Of a stretch of 64,000 bases of DNA, positions 54,822-63,973 are shown piece after piece. The notes beneath the pieces were generated by a model. The model was not told the DNA's origin. It saw only the letters and a list, made by a program, of their open reading frames with translations, and searched no databases. How positions within the stretch are numbered: the stretch's first letter is position 1; each line of letters starts with the position of its first letter. This DNA is from Paramicrobacterium chengjingii (GTDB lineage Bacteria; Actinomycetota; Actinomycetes; Actinomycetales; Microbacteriaceae), in contig NZ_CP061169.1 of the NCBI RefSeq assembly GCF_011751765.2, positions 2,666,001-2,730,000 of the forward strand, written 5' to 3'. The position numbers and the translations under genes are program-made.

Positions 54822-55909
54822 CCACCCCCACGCACGCCCCGAGCTTCACCTCGAGCACCTGGCTTGTCGCCGAACGCGAGATCATGGCGCGACTGCGCAG
54901 CAAGGCATTTGTCATCTCGACGATCATCCTGTTCGTCATCACGATCGGCGCGCTGATCATCGGTGGCCTCACGGTGCAGAACCAATCGGATGCTCCGATC
55001 GCAACGGTTGGCGAGGCGTCGTCTGCGCTCGACGGCGTCGACGGGTATGACGTCACGGAGGTGTCGAGCGTCGACGAAGCGAAGACCCTTGTCGCAGACG
55101 GCGATGCCGACGCGGCTCTGATCCCCGACGATTCAGCGGTCGGGGTGGCCATCATCGCCGATACCGAGGCGCCGACGTCGCTCATGATGCAGCTCAGCAT
55201 CACGCCGAAGGTGACGCTTCTGGACACCAGCGCCGAGAGCCCGCTCATCGCCTATTTCGTCGCCATCGGTTTCGGACTTGTGTTCTTCATGTCTGCAATG
55301 ACCTTCGGGCAGGTGATTGCGCAGAGCGTCGTTGAAGAGAAGCAGACTCGCGTTGTCGAGATTCTCATGTCGGCGATCCCCGTGCGCTCGCTGCTTGCGG
55401 GCAAAGTGCTCGGCAACTCGATTCTGGCGTTCGGGCAGATTGCTGTGCTCGCCGTGCTGTCGATCATCGGTCTCTCGGTGATCGGTCAGAGTGACCTGCT
55501 GCTTGGGCTCGGCGCCCCCATCGTGTGGTTCGTTGCCTTCTTCGCCATCGGATTCATTCTGCTCGCAGCAATGTTCGCAGCCACCGGCTCGATGGTGTCG
55601 CGACAGGAAGATATTGGGTCGACAACGACACCCGTCACGATGCTCGTGATGCTTCCCTACTTCCTCGTCATCTTCTTCCACGACAACCCGCTCGTGCTCG
55701 GCATCATGTCGTACGTACCGTTCTCGGCTCCGGTCGGCATGCCGATGCGGCTGTTCCTCGGCACAGCCGAATGGTGGGAGCCGCTTCTATCACTGCTCGT
55801 TCTCGCAGTATCCGCAGTCGTCGTCGTGATCATCGGCTCACGCATCTACGAGAATTCGCTGCTCAAGATGGGTTCGCGCGTGAAATGGGGGGAGGCCCTC
55901 AGCCGCTGA
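54818..55909 (+). CDS. ABC-2 type permease (NatB/YhaP type)
   Basis: 363 residues. One N-terminal membrane helix, an extracytoplasmic segment (about 60-140), then five to six helices, with the E-E-K-Q-T-R-V-V-E-I-L-M-S motif that is conserved in NatB/YhaP permeases. Coupled to the ATPase gene by ATGA. Together they form an exporter, possibly for sodium or an antimicrobial. A strong terminator follows 17 bp after the stop. Confidence 0.92.
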   Translation: MTTPTHAPSFTSSTWLVAEREIMARLRSKAFVISTIILFVITIGALIIGGLTVQNQSDAPIATVGEASSALDGVDGYDVTEVSSVDEAKTLVADGDADAALIPDDSAVGVAIIADTEAPTSLMMQLSITPKVTLLDTSAESPLIAYFVAIGFGLVFFMSAMTFGQVIAQSVVEEKQTRVVEILMSAIPVRSLLAGKVLGNSILAFGQIAVLAVLSIIGLSVIGQSDLLLGLGAPIVWFVAFFAIGFILLAAMFAATGSMVSRQEDIGSTTTPVTMLVMLPYFLVIFFHDNPLVLGIMSYVPFSAPVGMPMRLFLGTAEWWEPLLSLLVLAVSAVVVVIIGSRIYENSLLKMGSRVKWGEALSR

Positions 55910-55926
55910 TTGTCGGCGTCTGAGCA

Positions 55927-55956
55927 CGACCGCCCGCAGGCTTCTGCGGGCGGTCG
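55927..55956 (+). terminator. Rho-independent terminator after ABC-2 permease
   Basis: A perfect 13-bp GC-rich stem (55927-55939 with 55944-55956) with the four-base loop GCTT, followed by CCATTTTGG. It ends the ATPase-permease operon. Confidence 0.85.
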
Positions 55957-56003
55957 CCATTTTGGTGCTGGACGAGCATCGAGACACATCGCACACTGGA
56001 GGC

Positions 56004-56522
56004 ATGGCCGAATTCCAACTGCCAGAGCATCCCCTCGGCGCGACGCTCATCGACATGGGCACGCACCAGCTGCTCACGCTTGAACGGACGATGGAGCATT
56101 CCACGGCGACACTGTGGCCCGCCCTCACGGAACGCGCAATCATCGTGCGCTGGGCGCCGTTCTCGCCCGACCGTGATCTCGACCGGCTGGGAACCATCTC
56201 GCTGCGCCAGACCGATGACCTCGAGGCGAACGCCAATCTGGGCAAAGTGCTGACCGCGGCAACGCAGCAGATGCTGTCGTTGATGTGGGCAGACGACCGC
56301 ATAGACATCGAGTTGGCTCCGTCGCCCGAGGGCACCATCGTGCAGCTCAGCCATGTGTTTGCCGATGTCTCTCTCGCGCCGAGCCTTGCGGCCGGGTGGC
56401 ACATCTGCCTACAGGCGCTCGACGCTGTCGCGGGCGGCATCCAGATTCCGCTCGTCGTCGGCGACGCCGCCCATGCTGCCGGCTGGGACGCGCTCTACGA
56501 CGAGTACATGAAACGACTGTGA
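56004..56522 (+). CDS. SRPBCC (START-like) domain protein
   Basis: 172 residues from ATG 56004 (CTGGAGG just upstream; a TTG at 55962 is an alternative). The alternating strands and the T-L-E-R-T-M-E-H-S-T-A-T-L-W-P-A-L-T opening match the AHSA1/SRPBCC fold used to bind hydrophobic ligands or co-chaperone partners. Ligand unknown. It stands alone between the ABC exporter and the threonine aldolase. Confidence 0.72.
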   Translation: MAEFQLPEHPLGATLIDMGTHQLLTLERTMEHSTATLWPALTERAIIVRWAPFSPDRDLDRLGTISLRQTDDLEANANLGKVLTAATQQMLSLMWADDRIDIELAPSPEGTIVQLSHVFADVSLAPSLAAGWHICLQALDAVAGGIQIPLVVGDAAHAAGWDALYDEYMKRL

Positions 56523-56612
56523 TCCGCCGGTGTTCGCCCAAACGTCGCAATATCGCAGGATTCCTGCGCCCGATGCAAGCATCGATGCCGTCGGATGGGT
56601 GAGGATGGAGGT

Positions 56613-57680
56613 GTGAACTCTCTGCACGATCCCACAGTCAAGCAATTCGCCTCCGACAACTACGCCGGCGCGCACCCCGAGATCATCGACGCGATCGTCG
56701 CTGCCAATGGCGGCCATCAGATCGCCTACGGAGAGGACGTCTACACGGCGCGCCTCGCCGATGTGTTCGAACGCCACTTCGGAGACGGGGTCCAGGTGTT
56801 CCCCGTGTTCAACGGCACAGCGGCGAACGTGATCGGATTGCAGTCGATGCTGCCTCGATGGGGCGCTGTGATCACAGCATCCACCGCCCACATTCACGTT
56901 GACGAAAATGGCGCACCTGAGCGCGTCGGCGGCATGAAGCTACTCACCGTTGACACGCCAGACGGCAAGCTCACCCCCGAGTTGATCGATACCGAGGCGT
57001 GGGGCTGGGGCGATGAGCACCGGGCTCAGCCGCTCGTCGTGTCGATCACGCAGTCGACCGAGGTCGGAACCCTCTATACGCCAGAAGAGGTGCGTGCGAT
57101 CGCCGATCACGTGCACGAGCGCGGCATGAAGCTGCACATGGACGGCGCACGCATCGCCAACGCCGCCGTGGCTCTTGACCTTCCGCTGCGCACCATCACG
57201 AGGGATGCGGGCGTTGACGTCATGAGCTTTGGCGGAACAAAGAACGGGATGCTGTTCGGCGAGGCCATCGTGGTTTTCGACGAGAAGGCGTCCGACGGGC
57301 TCGTTTACCTGCGCAAGATGAACATGCAGCTCGCATCGAAACAGCGCTTCATCTCTGCCCAGCTCATCACCCTGCTCGAGGGCGATCTGTGGAAGCGCTC
57401 GGCACAGCAGGCGAACGCGATTGCCGCGCAACTGCGTCGTCGGCTCGACGAGCTCATCGCTCAGGGCGAGCTGCCCGGCGTCACCTTCTCGCAGGCGACG
57501 CAATCGAATGCAATCTTCGTCAAACTCCCCGACGGCATCGCCGACACCGTGCGTGAGAAGTTTCGCTTCTATGACTGGGACGCCGATCACAACGAAGTGC
57601 GATGGATGTGCGCGTTCGACACCACAGAGGCCGACATCGACGCGTTCATCGCCGAGATTCGACAGGCATTCGCTTCTTAG
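56613..57680 (+). CDS. Low-specificity L-threonine aldolase family protein
   Basis: 355 residues from GTG 56613, with GAGGA seven bases upstream. PLP fold-type I: F-A-S-D-N-Y-A-G near the start, N-G-T-A-A-N (phosphate loop), H-M-D-G-A-R (PLP-stacking Asp) and Schiff-base lysine in S-F-G-G-T-K-N-G. It cleaves L-threonine and L-allo-threonine to glycine and acetaldehyde, or acts as a related beta-eliminating lyase. Single gene. Confidence 0.92.
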   Translation: MNSLHDPTVKQFASDNYAGAHPEIIDAIVAANGGHQIAYGEDVYTARLADVFERHFGDGVQVFPVFNGTAANVIGLQSMLPRWGAVITASTAHIHVDENGAPERVGGMKLLTVDTPDGKLTPELIDTEAWGWGDEHRAQPLVVSITQSTEVGTLYTPEEVRAIADHVHERGMKLHMDGARIANAAVALDLPLRTITRDAGVDVMSFGGTKNGMLFGEAIVVFDEKASDGLVYLRKMNMQLASKQRFISAQLITLLEGDLWKRSAQQANAIAAQLRRRLDELIAQGELPGVTFSQATQSNAIFVKLPDGIADTVREKFRFYDWDADHNEVRWMCAFDTTEADIDAFIAEIRQAFAS

Positions 57681-57703
57681 CACTCACAGAATGACGGCGA
57701 AAC

Positions 57704-57721
57704 GGATGCTGCCCAGCATCC
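57704..57721. repeat. GGATGCTG/CAGCATCC dyad
   Basis: Perfect eight-base arms (57704-57711 and 57714-57721) around two bases, 24 bp after the threonine aldolase stop. It contains both orientations of the recurrent GCATCC/GGATGC word. Could act as a weak terminator or as a protein-binding site. Confidence 0.5.
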
Positions 57722-57804
57722 CGCGTCGTGCGGTGACACAGACCGTCATATGACGTACGGGAATTCCTCCGAAAGCGTCCAGTTTGCAGTGGCATACTTG
57801 CCGC

Positions 57805-58176
57805 ATGCCCGGCCGGATTCCCGCCTCTTCACGCCCTGAATGGGACCTCGTGGCATCCGTCGTACTGCAGGTGCTGCTCGTCATGACGGTGGGCCTCACG
57901 CTGCTTGTCGCGAGTTTTCTCGGGCTATCGACAATTCCCTGCATCGAAGTAGGTCGCTACTGCAATTTCGGTCTCATCGGCTTGGGCACGACGATCGCAC
58001 TGTGGGTTCCCATCGCCTCGGTGATCGTGTTCACCATCTGGACGATTCGTCGTCTTGTCACGAGCCGCATGGCGTACTGGGTGCCAGTGATTGGGCTGCT
58101 TGTGTGCGTCGTCGGCTACGGACTCGGCTCCGTGCTCGTGAGCATCGGCATGCCCCTCCCCCTCTTCAGCCGCTGA
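57805..58176 (+). CDS. Small membrane protein, DUF6264-like (paralogue 2)
   Basis: 123 residues from ATG 57805. Plan: polar start ending P-E-W-D, three hydrophobic segments, two cysteines between the first and second (I-P-C and R-Y-C), and I-R-R after the second. This is the same plan as the 124-residue protein at 39106-39480, indicating a paralogous pair. Function unknown. It precedes acs by about 70 bp on the same strand. Confidence 0.75.
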   Translation: MPGRIPASSRPEWDLVASVVLQVLLVMTVGLTLLVASFLGLSTIPCIEVGRYCNFGLIGLGTTIALWVPIASVIVFTIWTIRRLVTSRMAYWVPVIGLLVCVVGYGLGSVLVSIGMPLPLFSR

Positions 58177-58244
58177 CCGCGCTCTGTTACAGAGAGTTTC
58201 ACTGCTGCACGCGGCCGACTCTCCACGACGCTTACGGTCGGGGT

Positions 58245-60242
58245 ATGACTTCAGCAATCGACGTGCACGCGAGGAACACGAGCCTCTACCCAGCCCCGGA
58301 GCACCTCGCACTCACGGCCAACGTCACAGCGGCAGACGTCGCACTGGCGGATGCGCACCCACTCGCTTTCTGGGAGCAAGCAGCACGCAGGCTCGACTGG
58401 CACACTCCATGGCATACAGTTCACACATGGGAGCCCGTGCGACAGCGAGATGACGGAGCGCTCACTGTGCCGAAGGCCGAGTGGTTCGCTGGTGGCACTC
58501 TCAACGTTGCAGTGAACTGTGTCGACAGGCATGTCGCTGCCGGCCGCGGCGACACTGTGGCTCTGCACTTCGAGGGCGAGCTCGGCGACCGTCGCACCCT
58601 CACCTACGCCGACCTGCAGCGCGAGGTGTCACGAGCGGCGAACGCGCTCACCGCTCTGGGCGTCGGCACGGGCGACCGCGTTGTCATTTATCTCCCCGTC
58701 ATTCCCGAGACGCTGATCGCCACGCTGGCCGTCGCGCGCATTGGTGCGATCCACTCGCTTGTTTTTGGCGGGTTCAGCGCCGAAGCCGTGAAGTTTCGCA
58801 TTCACGACACGGGCGCGAAGCTTCTCATCACGAGCGATGGCCAATTTCGGCGCGGTGCGGCCGTGCCCGTCAAAGCGCAGGCGGATGCCGCGGTGGCGGA
58901 GTCACCAAGCATCGAGCATGTGCTTGTGATTCGCCGCACGGGCGAGCAGACGCCAGACGTACCGTGGACTGATGGCCGCGATCTCTGGTGGCACGACGTT
59001 GTCGCGACAGCATCCGACACCCATGTTCCTGAGTATTTCGACGCCGAGACGCCGCTGTTCATCATGTACACATCGGGAACGACGGGTACGCCCAAGGGTC
59101 TCGTTCACACATCGGGCGGCTACCTCGTTCAGGCGAGCTATTCGCACTGGGCGATCTTCGATCTGAAGCCACACGACGTTCACTGGTGTACGGCCGACCT
59201 TGCCTGGGTGACGGCGCACACGTATTCAATCTACGGGCCCCTCTCGAATGGCGCCACGCAGGTGATGTACGAGGGCACGCCCGACACTCCGCATGCTGGC
59301 AGGCACTTCGAGATCATCGAACGGTACGGGGTGACGACGTATTACACGGCTCCGACGCTGATTCGGTCGCTGATGGGCCGATTTCCTGACGGACCACCCG
59401 CTCACTACGACCTGTCGAGCATCCGGCTTCTCGGCACTGTCGGCGAGGGGATCAATCCATCGGCCTGGCGCTGGTTTCACGAGCGAGTCGGCCGGGGCGA
59501 ATGCCCCATTATCGACACGTGGTGGCAGTCGGAGACCGGAGCCGCGGTGATCGCGCCGCTGCCGGGGGTCTCGACGCTCAAACCAGGGTCGGCGACCAGG
59601 GCCTTGCCGGCATTGTCGACGCGGGTGGTGGATGCCGCAGGCAACACGGCTGCCCCCGGCGTCGGCGGAACGCTCGTCGTCGATCGCACGGGACCCGCGC
59701 TTGCCCGTACAGTGTGGGGCGATGCGGAGCGGTATCGCGATTCCTATTGGGCGGACTATTGGCGGCAGGGATGGTTCGCGTCTGGCGATGGCGCCACTGT
59801 GGATGCTGATGGAGACACCCGGGTGCTCGGCCGCATCGACGATGTGATCAATGTTTCGGGGCATCGTCTCTCGGCACTCGAGATCGAGTCGGCGCTCGTA
59901 TCGCACTCCGCCGTTGTGGAGGCCGGCGTCGCCGGTGTCGAGGATGCCGTCACAGGCAGCGCCATTGCGGCATTCGTTGTCGTTGGCGACGCAGAGCTCG
60001 CCCGGACGCATCCCGAGCTCGTCGCATCGCTTCGTGAGCACGTCGCCATTCAGATCGGGCCGATCGCCAAACCTGCCCACGTCTTCGCTGTGCGTGAGCT
60101 GCCGAAGACGCGATCGGGAAAGATCCTCCGGCGCCTCCTCGCTCGTATTGTCGATGGGCGTCCGCTCGGCGACACCACGAGTCTGCATGATGCGACAGTT
60201 CCCGACGAGCTCGCCACCGCCGTGCGTCAGCAGAATTTCTGA
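58245..60242 (+). CDS. acs: Acetyl-CoA synthetase (AMP-forming)
   Basis: 665 residues from ATG 58245; a longer frame upstream overlaps the membrane-protein gene. Motifs: Y-T-S-G-T-T-G-T-P-K-G (P-loop), D-L-A-W-V-T-A-H-T-Y, D-T-W-W-Q-S-E-T-G with the Trp that limits the pocket to acetate, G-R-I-D-D-V-I-N-V-S-G-H-R, and C-terminal P-K-T-R-S-G-K-I with the Lys usually regulated by acetylation. Makes acetyl-CoA from acetate, ATP and CoA. Cytoplasmic. Confidence 0.95.
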   Translation: MTSAIDVHARNTSLYPAPEHLALTANVTAADVALADAHPLAFWEQAARRLDWHTPWHTVHTWEPVRQRDDGALTVPKAEWFAGGTLNVAVNCVDRHVAAGRGDTVALHFEGELGDRRTLTYADLQREVSRAANALTALGVGTGDRVVIYLPVIPETLIATLAVARIGAIHSLVFGGFSAEAVKFRIHDTGAKLLITSDGQFRRGAAVPVKAQADAAVAESPSIEHVLVIRRTGEQTPDVPWTDGRDLWWHDVVATASDTHVPEYFDAETPLFIMYTSGTTGTPKGLVHTSGGYLVQASYSHWAIFDLKPHDVHWCTADLAWVTAHTYSIYGPLSNGATQVMYEGTPDTPHAGRHFEIIERYGVTTYYTAPTLIRSLMGRFPDGPPAHYDLSSIRLLGTVGEGINPSAWRWFHERVGRGECPIIDTWWQSETGAAVIAPLPGVSTLKPGSATRALPALSTRVVDAAGNTAAPGVGGTLVVDRTGPALARTVWGDAERYRDSYWADYWRQGWFASGDGATVDADGDTRVLGRIDDVINVSGHRLSALEIESALVSHSAVVEAGVAGVEDAVTGSAIAAFVVVGDAELARTHPELVASLREHVAIQIGPIAKPAHVFAVRELPKTRSGKILRRLLARIVDGRPLGDTTSLHDATVPDELATAVRQQNF

Positions 60243-60323
60243 CATCTGCGGAATAAGCTCTGTCATCCAATGCGTTTGCATGTATCGGAGCCCAACGTCC
60301 CAACATCGACATCAAGGAGATCC

Positions 60324-60908
60324 ATGACCCCGCAGGACCGCATTGCTGTGACAAGCTCACCGATTTCGGAGGTGATCGCCAGCCGTTGGAGCCCTCGCTC
60401 ATTCGACGTGACCGTTGCGGTTCCCGAGGCGAAGCTCACGTCGGCGTTGGAGGCAGCGCGCTGGGCAGCATCCGCCGCCAACACTCAGCCTTGGCGATTC
60501 ATTGTGGCTCGCCGTGGAACGGCGGAGCACGCGGCGATCGTCGAAAACCTGCTTGGTTTCAACCAGCAGTGGGCTGTCACCGCTGCAGCTCTTATCGTGA
60601 ACGTCGCCGAGACGGTGACCGAAGACGGCACCGATCGCCGATGGGCAGAATACGACCTGGGGCAGGCCGCGGCTACACTCACGCTGCAGGCTCACAAAGA
60701 TGGACTGCACGTTCACCAGATGGGCGGGTTCGATCCTGAGGGGTTGCACGCAGCGTTCGATCTTGACGAGCGATTCCGCGTCGTCTCAGTTGCAGCGCTT
60801 GGTGTGCTTGCCAGACCGGAAGCGCTGCCCGATGAGACGTTGCGCGCGCGTGAGGTGGCTCCACGCGAACGTAGGCCGCTCGACGAAATTGTGCTCGTCA
60901 ACGCGTAG
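60324..60908 (+). CDS. Nitroreductase family protein
   Basis: 194 residues from ATG 60324, with AAGGAG four bases upstream. FMN-binding features of the NfsA/NfsB fold: S-R-W-S-P-R-S-F-D near the start and A-A-S-A-A-N-T-Q-P-W-R-F. This form (W-S-P-R-S-F) is seen in small oxygen-insensitive nitroreductases. It reduces nitro- or quinone-type compounds with NAD(P)H. Ends before a strong convergent terminator. Confidence 0.9.
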   Translation: MTPQDRIAVTSSPISEVIASRWSPRSFDVTVAVPEAKLTSALEAARWAASAANTQPWRFIVARRGTAEHAAIVENLLGFNQQWAVTAAALIVNVAETVTEDGTDRRWAEYDLGQAAATLTLQAHKDGLHVHQMGGFDPEGLHAAFDLDERFRVVSVAALGVLARPEALPDETLRAREVAPRERRPLDEIVLVNA

Positions 60909-60951
60909 CCTGCAGGGTCAGAACACCACCTCAGACGAGAAAACAGTCGCG

Positions 60952-60980
60952 GGAGGGGGGCCGGTATCGGCCGCCCCTCC
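60952..60980. terminator. GC-rich terminator between convergent genes
   Basis: Arms 60952-60963 and 60968-60980 form a 12-bp stem with a one-base bulge and a GTAT loop. On the minus strand it is followed by a TTTT run, and it lies between the nitroreductase and the convergent membrane-protein gene. Confidence 0.75.
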
Positions 60981-61000
60981 TCCCTGTGATTTCTCCCACC

Positions 61001-61993
61001 TCAGGCAAGGCGGTCGATGCGCACACGGCGTCGGAGATACTCGGCGAGCGCCACGGCGAGCGCGATCGCCCACAGCGGCCACAGAAGCTCGGGCCCGACG
61101 GTCGACCAGTTCTCGCTGAGCGGAAAGGCTCCCGTCATGAACACGCGAACAAACATCACGCCCCCGGCAAAGATGGCGAGCGCTCCGATCGTGACGGGCA
61201 CTGCAGCGAGCGACAGTGGAACCCGCCGTCCGCCGAGCGCTGGCACCCAGCGCGGCAGCCGCTCGCCCCACCTCTGCACGAGGCCGAGCGTGAGCAGCGC
61301 CACCGCTGCTGCGACGCTCGCGAGCCCGAGGCCGATGTTCCAGAGGCCGGATTCCTGCCCGTCGACCAGCATCTGGTCTGAGATGCCGAGAGGGATCCCC
61401 GCCGCCCACGCAAACCGGACTGCAGCGTAGATAGCCGGCACCGCGACAGCAATGGCAACGGCAACCGTCGCGAGCCCGGACGGGCGTCTCCCGTCCACCG
61501 CGATGATCCGCCCAGCGGGCGCTCGCACGGCTGCTGCGATCCACACTGCCGATCCCAGCAGCATCCCGAGCTGCAGCGTCAGCGGCCCGTCAAGCGGCAC
61601 GAGCCGGAAGCTCAGCGCATACCCGATCAGCGCCATCACTCGCGCGTCAGCGACGACGACTGTACTGAACAGCGTGAGGGCACCCGCGTACACCGCGAGC
61701 AGGGTGATGGGCGGAGTGCCCGCGCGAGTGATCGCCCTCGTCGCGATGCCCACTCCCGTGATGCCGACCACGACGAGCAGCAGCGAGGCGACGGCGTGTG
61801 GTGGCGCATCGATCAGAGCGGTGAAGTCGTCGGCGACGAAGGTACCGAACGGAGCAGCAACGAGGCCGACAAGCCAAAGCACGGATGCTGCCACGAGGCC
61901 GATCGACCAGATGAGTGCAGCGAAGAGGGCAACGCGGCTGCGACGGTGCTGCATGCCCGCGTCACGGGCTGTGATGTGAGGTGAGGTATTCAT
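61001..61993 (-). CDS. Polytopic membrane protein under the second two-component system
   Basis: 330 residues from ATG 61993; sequence upstream in the same frame overlaps the regulator gene and has the GC dyads. Eight to nine hydrophobic segments, short loops and no known catalytic motif. It resembles integral membrane proteins often found with DesK/LiaRS-type systems. It lies downstream of, and on the same strand as, the response regulator, and two dyads sit in between. It may be the target output of that system. Confidence 0.8.
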   Translation of the reverse strand: MNTSPHITARDAGMQHRRSRVALFAALIWSIGLVAASVLWLVGLVAAPFGTFVADDFTALIDAPPHAVASLLLVVVGITGVGIATRAITRAGTPPITLLAVYAGALTLFSTVVVADARVMALIGYALSFRLVPLDGPLTLQLGMLLGSAVWIAAAVRAPAGRIIAVDGRRPSGLATVAVAIAVAVPAIYAAVRFAWAAGIPLGISDQMLVDGQESGLWNIGLGLASVAAAVALLTLGLVQRWGERLPRWVPALGGRRVPLSLAAVPVTIGALAIFAGGVMFVRVFMTGAFPLSENWSTVGPELLWPLWAIALAVALAEYLRRRVRIDRLA

Positions 61994-62026
61994 GATTCCA
62001 GCGTCGCGATCGGCGCGCTTCGGGTC

Positions 62027-62064
62027 TCCCCCTGCCCGGGGGAATGTGTTCCCCGCGCGGGGGA
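62027..62064. promoter_or_regulatory. Two tandem GC dyads before membrane-protein gene
   Basis: Dyad 1: TCCCCC (62027-62032) and GGGGGA (62038-62043). Dyad 2: 62049-62064 (core CCCCGCGCGGGG). Centres are about 21.5 bp apart, two helix turns, so both would face the same side of DNA. They lie 33-70 bp before the start at 61993 and just after the response-regulator stop. Confidence 0.55.
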
Positions 62065-62066
62065 AA

Positions 62067-62735
62067 TCAGCGAGTTTCGTTCCTTGGCAAGGCTGCACCT
62101 GGTTCGATGAAGCCCGATTCGTATGCGGCGATCACAGCCTGCGTGCGGTCGCGTGCCGCGAGCTTCATCAGGATGCTGGCGACATGGGATTTCACGGTCT
62201 CCGCCCCGACGAAGAGTTCCGATGCAATCTGTGCGTTCGACAGTCCGCGTGCAACGCCACGCAGCACGTCTTTCTCGCGTTCGCTGAGGTGCGCCGTCGC
62301 CAGCTTGTCTCCTCGCGAACTTTGCCGTGTTGCGAGCCGGCGGATGCGCGCGGGGTAGAGAAGCGAGTCGCCCTCGGCGACGATCCGCACGGCACGCACG
62401 AGCTCCGCCGGCTCCGCGCGTTTCACGACGAAGCCGTCCGCGCCGGCTTTCAACGCCTCGTAGACGTGGTCGTCGCTGTCGAACGTGGTGAGAATCAGAA
62501 CGCGAGGACTGTCCGGGCGCTGTCGAAGAAGCCGGGTCGCCTCGATGCCGCTCACCCGCGGCATGCGTACGTCCATGACCAGCAGATCGGGTGTGAACTC
62601 GTCGACGAGGTTCAGCACGTCTTCGCCATCCGACCCCTCGCAGACGACGCTCAAGCCAGGCTCAGCATCGAGAATTGCGCGCAGTCCCGCGCGAACCAGA
62701 GGTTCGTCGTCGACAAGTGCCAGACGAATGCTCAC
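62067..62735 (-). CDS. LuxR/NarL-family response regulator (second system)
   Basis: 222 residues. Receiver domain with phospho-acceptor Asp in L-L-V-M-D-V-R-M-P and active-site Lys in V-K-R; C-terminal HTH with L-S-E-R-E-K-D-V-L-R-G-V-A-R-G-L-S-N-A-Q-I. Four-base overlap with the kinase gene. A polytopic membrane-protein gene follows on the same strand, with two GC dyads in the gap that are good candidates for its binding sites. Confidence 0.95.
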   Translation of the reverse strand: MSIRLALVDDEPLVRAGLRAILDAEPGLSVVCEGSDGEDVLNLVDEFTPDLLVMDVRMPRVSGIEATRLLRQRPDSPRVLILTTFDSDDHVYEALKAGADGFVVKRAEPAELVRAVRIVAEGDSLLYPARIRRLATRQSSRGDKLATAHLSEREKDVLRGVARGLSNAQIASELFVGAETVKSHVASILMKLAARDRTQAVIAAYESGFIEPGAALPRNETR

Positions 62736-63973
62736 GCGGCACCTCCCGCTGGTCCGTGCGTCGGTAGCGTGGCGGCAAGCCGCCAGCGCCCGTCGCTGAC
62801 GTCAATCTGGCATTCGCCGCCCAGCACAGATACCCGCTCGCGCAGGCCGGTGAGCCCGCGCCCGTCGATCACGCGGATCGCCTCCGTGTCGTTGTCGATG
62901 CGAATACTGAGTTGATCGCGCCCGACCACGATCTCAATGGTGATGCATGGCGTCGCCGAGTATCGCAGGGCGTTTGTGACCCCTTCTTGCACCACGCGGT
63001 ACGCCTCGCGGCCCAGACTCGCGGGCAGTCGCTCCGGGTCGCCATCCAGGCACAGTTCGACGCTGAAACCAGCCGCACGTGTCTCCTCGGCGAGCAGTGC
63101 GACATCACCCAGCGTGCGACGGTTGGGGGCATGGTCGTCTCGTGCCGCTTCTCTGTCGCGCAGCACAGAGAGCACGTAGTCGAGTTCGGCAACAGCGCTG
63201 CGCGACACCCGTTCTATCTCAGAGAGCGCAGCACGCGCGGCATCCGAGTCGCTCTCCATCGTTCGGCGGGCGACGATCGCCTGCATTGTCGTGACGGTGA
63301 GGGCGTGGCCGACCGAGTCGTGTACGTCACGCGCGAGTGCTCCGCGACGTCGAGTGGCAGACGCCTCTTCGGCGTCGCGGGCGCGCTGCTCGTCACGAGA
63401 TGGCCCGAGCAGCAGGGTCGCATACCACGGCAGAAGGTACCCGGCCCCGATCGTGAACGCGACGATGAGCACCGAAGCAACAGCGCACAGCACGAGTGCT
63501 GTCGCATGATCGACAACGGAAACGGCGAAGGCGTCACGCATCAGCTCGGCGCCCGTTTCTTTGTCGCCCAGAGCATCGCCGATCAGCACGGCAAGCAGCG
63601 GAAAGACGAAGGCGACTCCCACGATCAGGATGCCGCCCGAGGCGATATGCCCGGCGAAGAAAAGTGCGCCTCGCGCCGTGTCGGCGAACGTTGCGCGCGC
63701 CCGAGGTTCGGCAACGACGGAGTCGAGCAGCTGTGACGCAACAGTGCGCTCAAGAGCGCGCGTCACCGGAAGCGTCGCCGGAACGATCAGCAGCGCGGCG
63801 ACAGCGATGCTCGACCAGCGCGCATACCAAGCGATGTCGTCGCCTGTCCAGAGGGCAACACCCCAGATGAGGATCGCTCCGTACGGAATGGCAACGAGCC
63901 CGCCGATGAGCAGCACAAGCAGACGTCGCCACGCAGCCCCAACGAGAGACGCCACCTTCGAATGCCCGGTCAC
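62732..63973 (-). CDS. Sensor histidine kinase, LiaS/DesK type (second system)
   Basis: 413 residues from GTG 63973; the frame stays open to the right edge, so an earlier start cannot be excluded. Membrane helices near 10-70, 100-135 and 155-190, coiled linker, HisKA_3 with R-D-V-H-D-S-V-G-H (phospho-His), and C-terminal HATPase G-R-G-L-T-G-L-R-E-R-V. An intramembrane-sensing type with no large external domain. Pairs with the response regulator by ATGA overlap. Confidence 0.9.
   Translation of the reverse strand: MTGHSKVASLVGAAWRRLLVLLIGGLVAIPYGAILIWGVALWTGDDIAWYARWSSIAVAALLIVPATLPVTRALERTVASQLLDSVVAEPRARATFADTARGALFFAGHIASGGILIVGVAFVFPLLAVLIGDALGDKETGAELMRDAFAVSVVDHATALVLCAVASVLIVAFTIGAGYLLPWYATLLLGPSRDEQRARDAEEASATRRRGALARDVHDSVGHALTVTTMQAIVARRTMESDSDAARAALSEIERVSRSAVAELDYVLSVLRDREAARDDHAPNRRTLGDVALLAEETRAAGFSVELCLDGDPERLPASLGREAYRVVQEGVTNALRYSATPCITIEIVVGRDQLSIRIDNDTEAIRVIDGRGLTGLRERVSVLGGECQIDVSDGRWRLAATLPTHGPAGGAA

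Noticed and set aside
57840..58244. N-terminal extension of acetyl-CoA synthetase
   Set aside because: It overlaps the small membrane-protein gene and lacks similarity to the family start; ATG 58245 gives the expected length.
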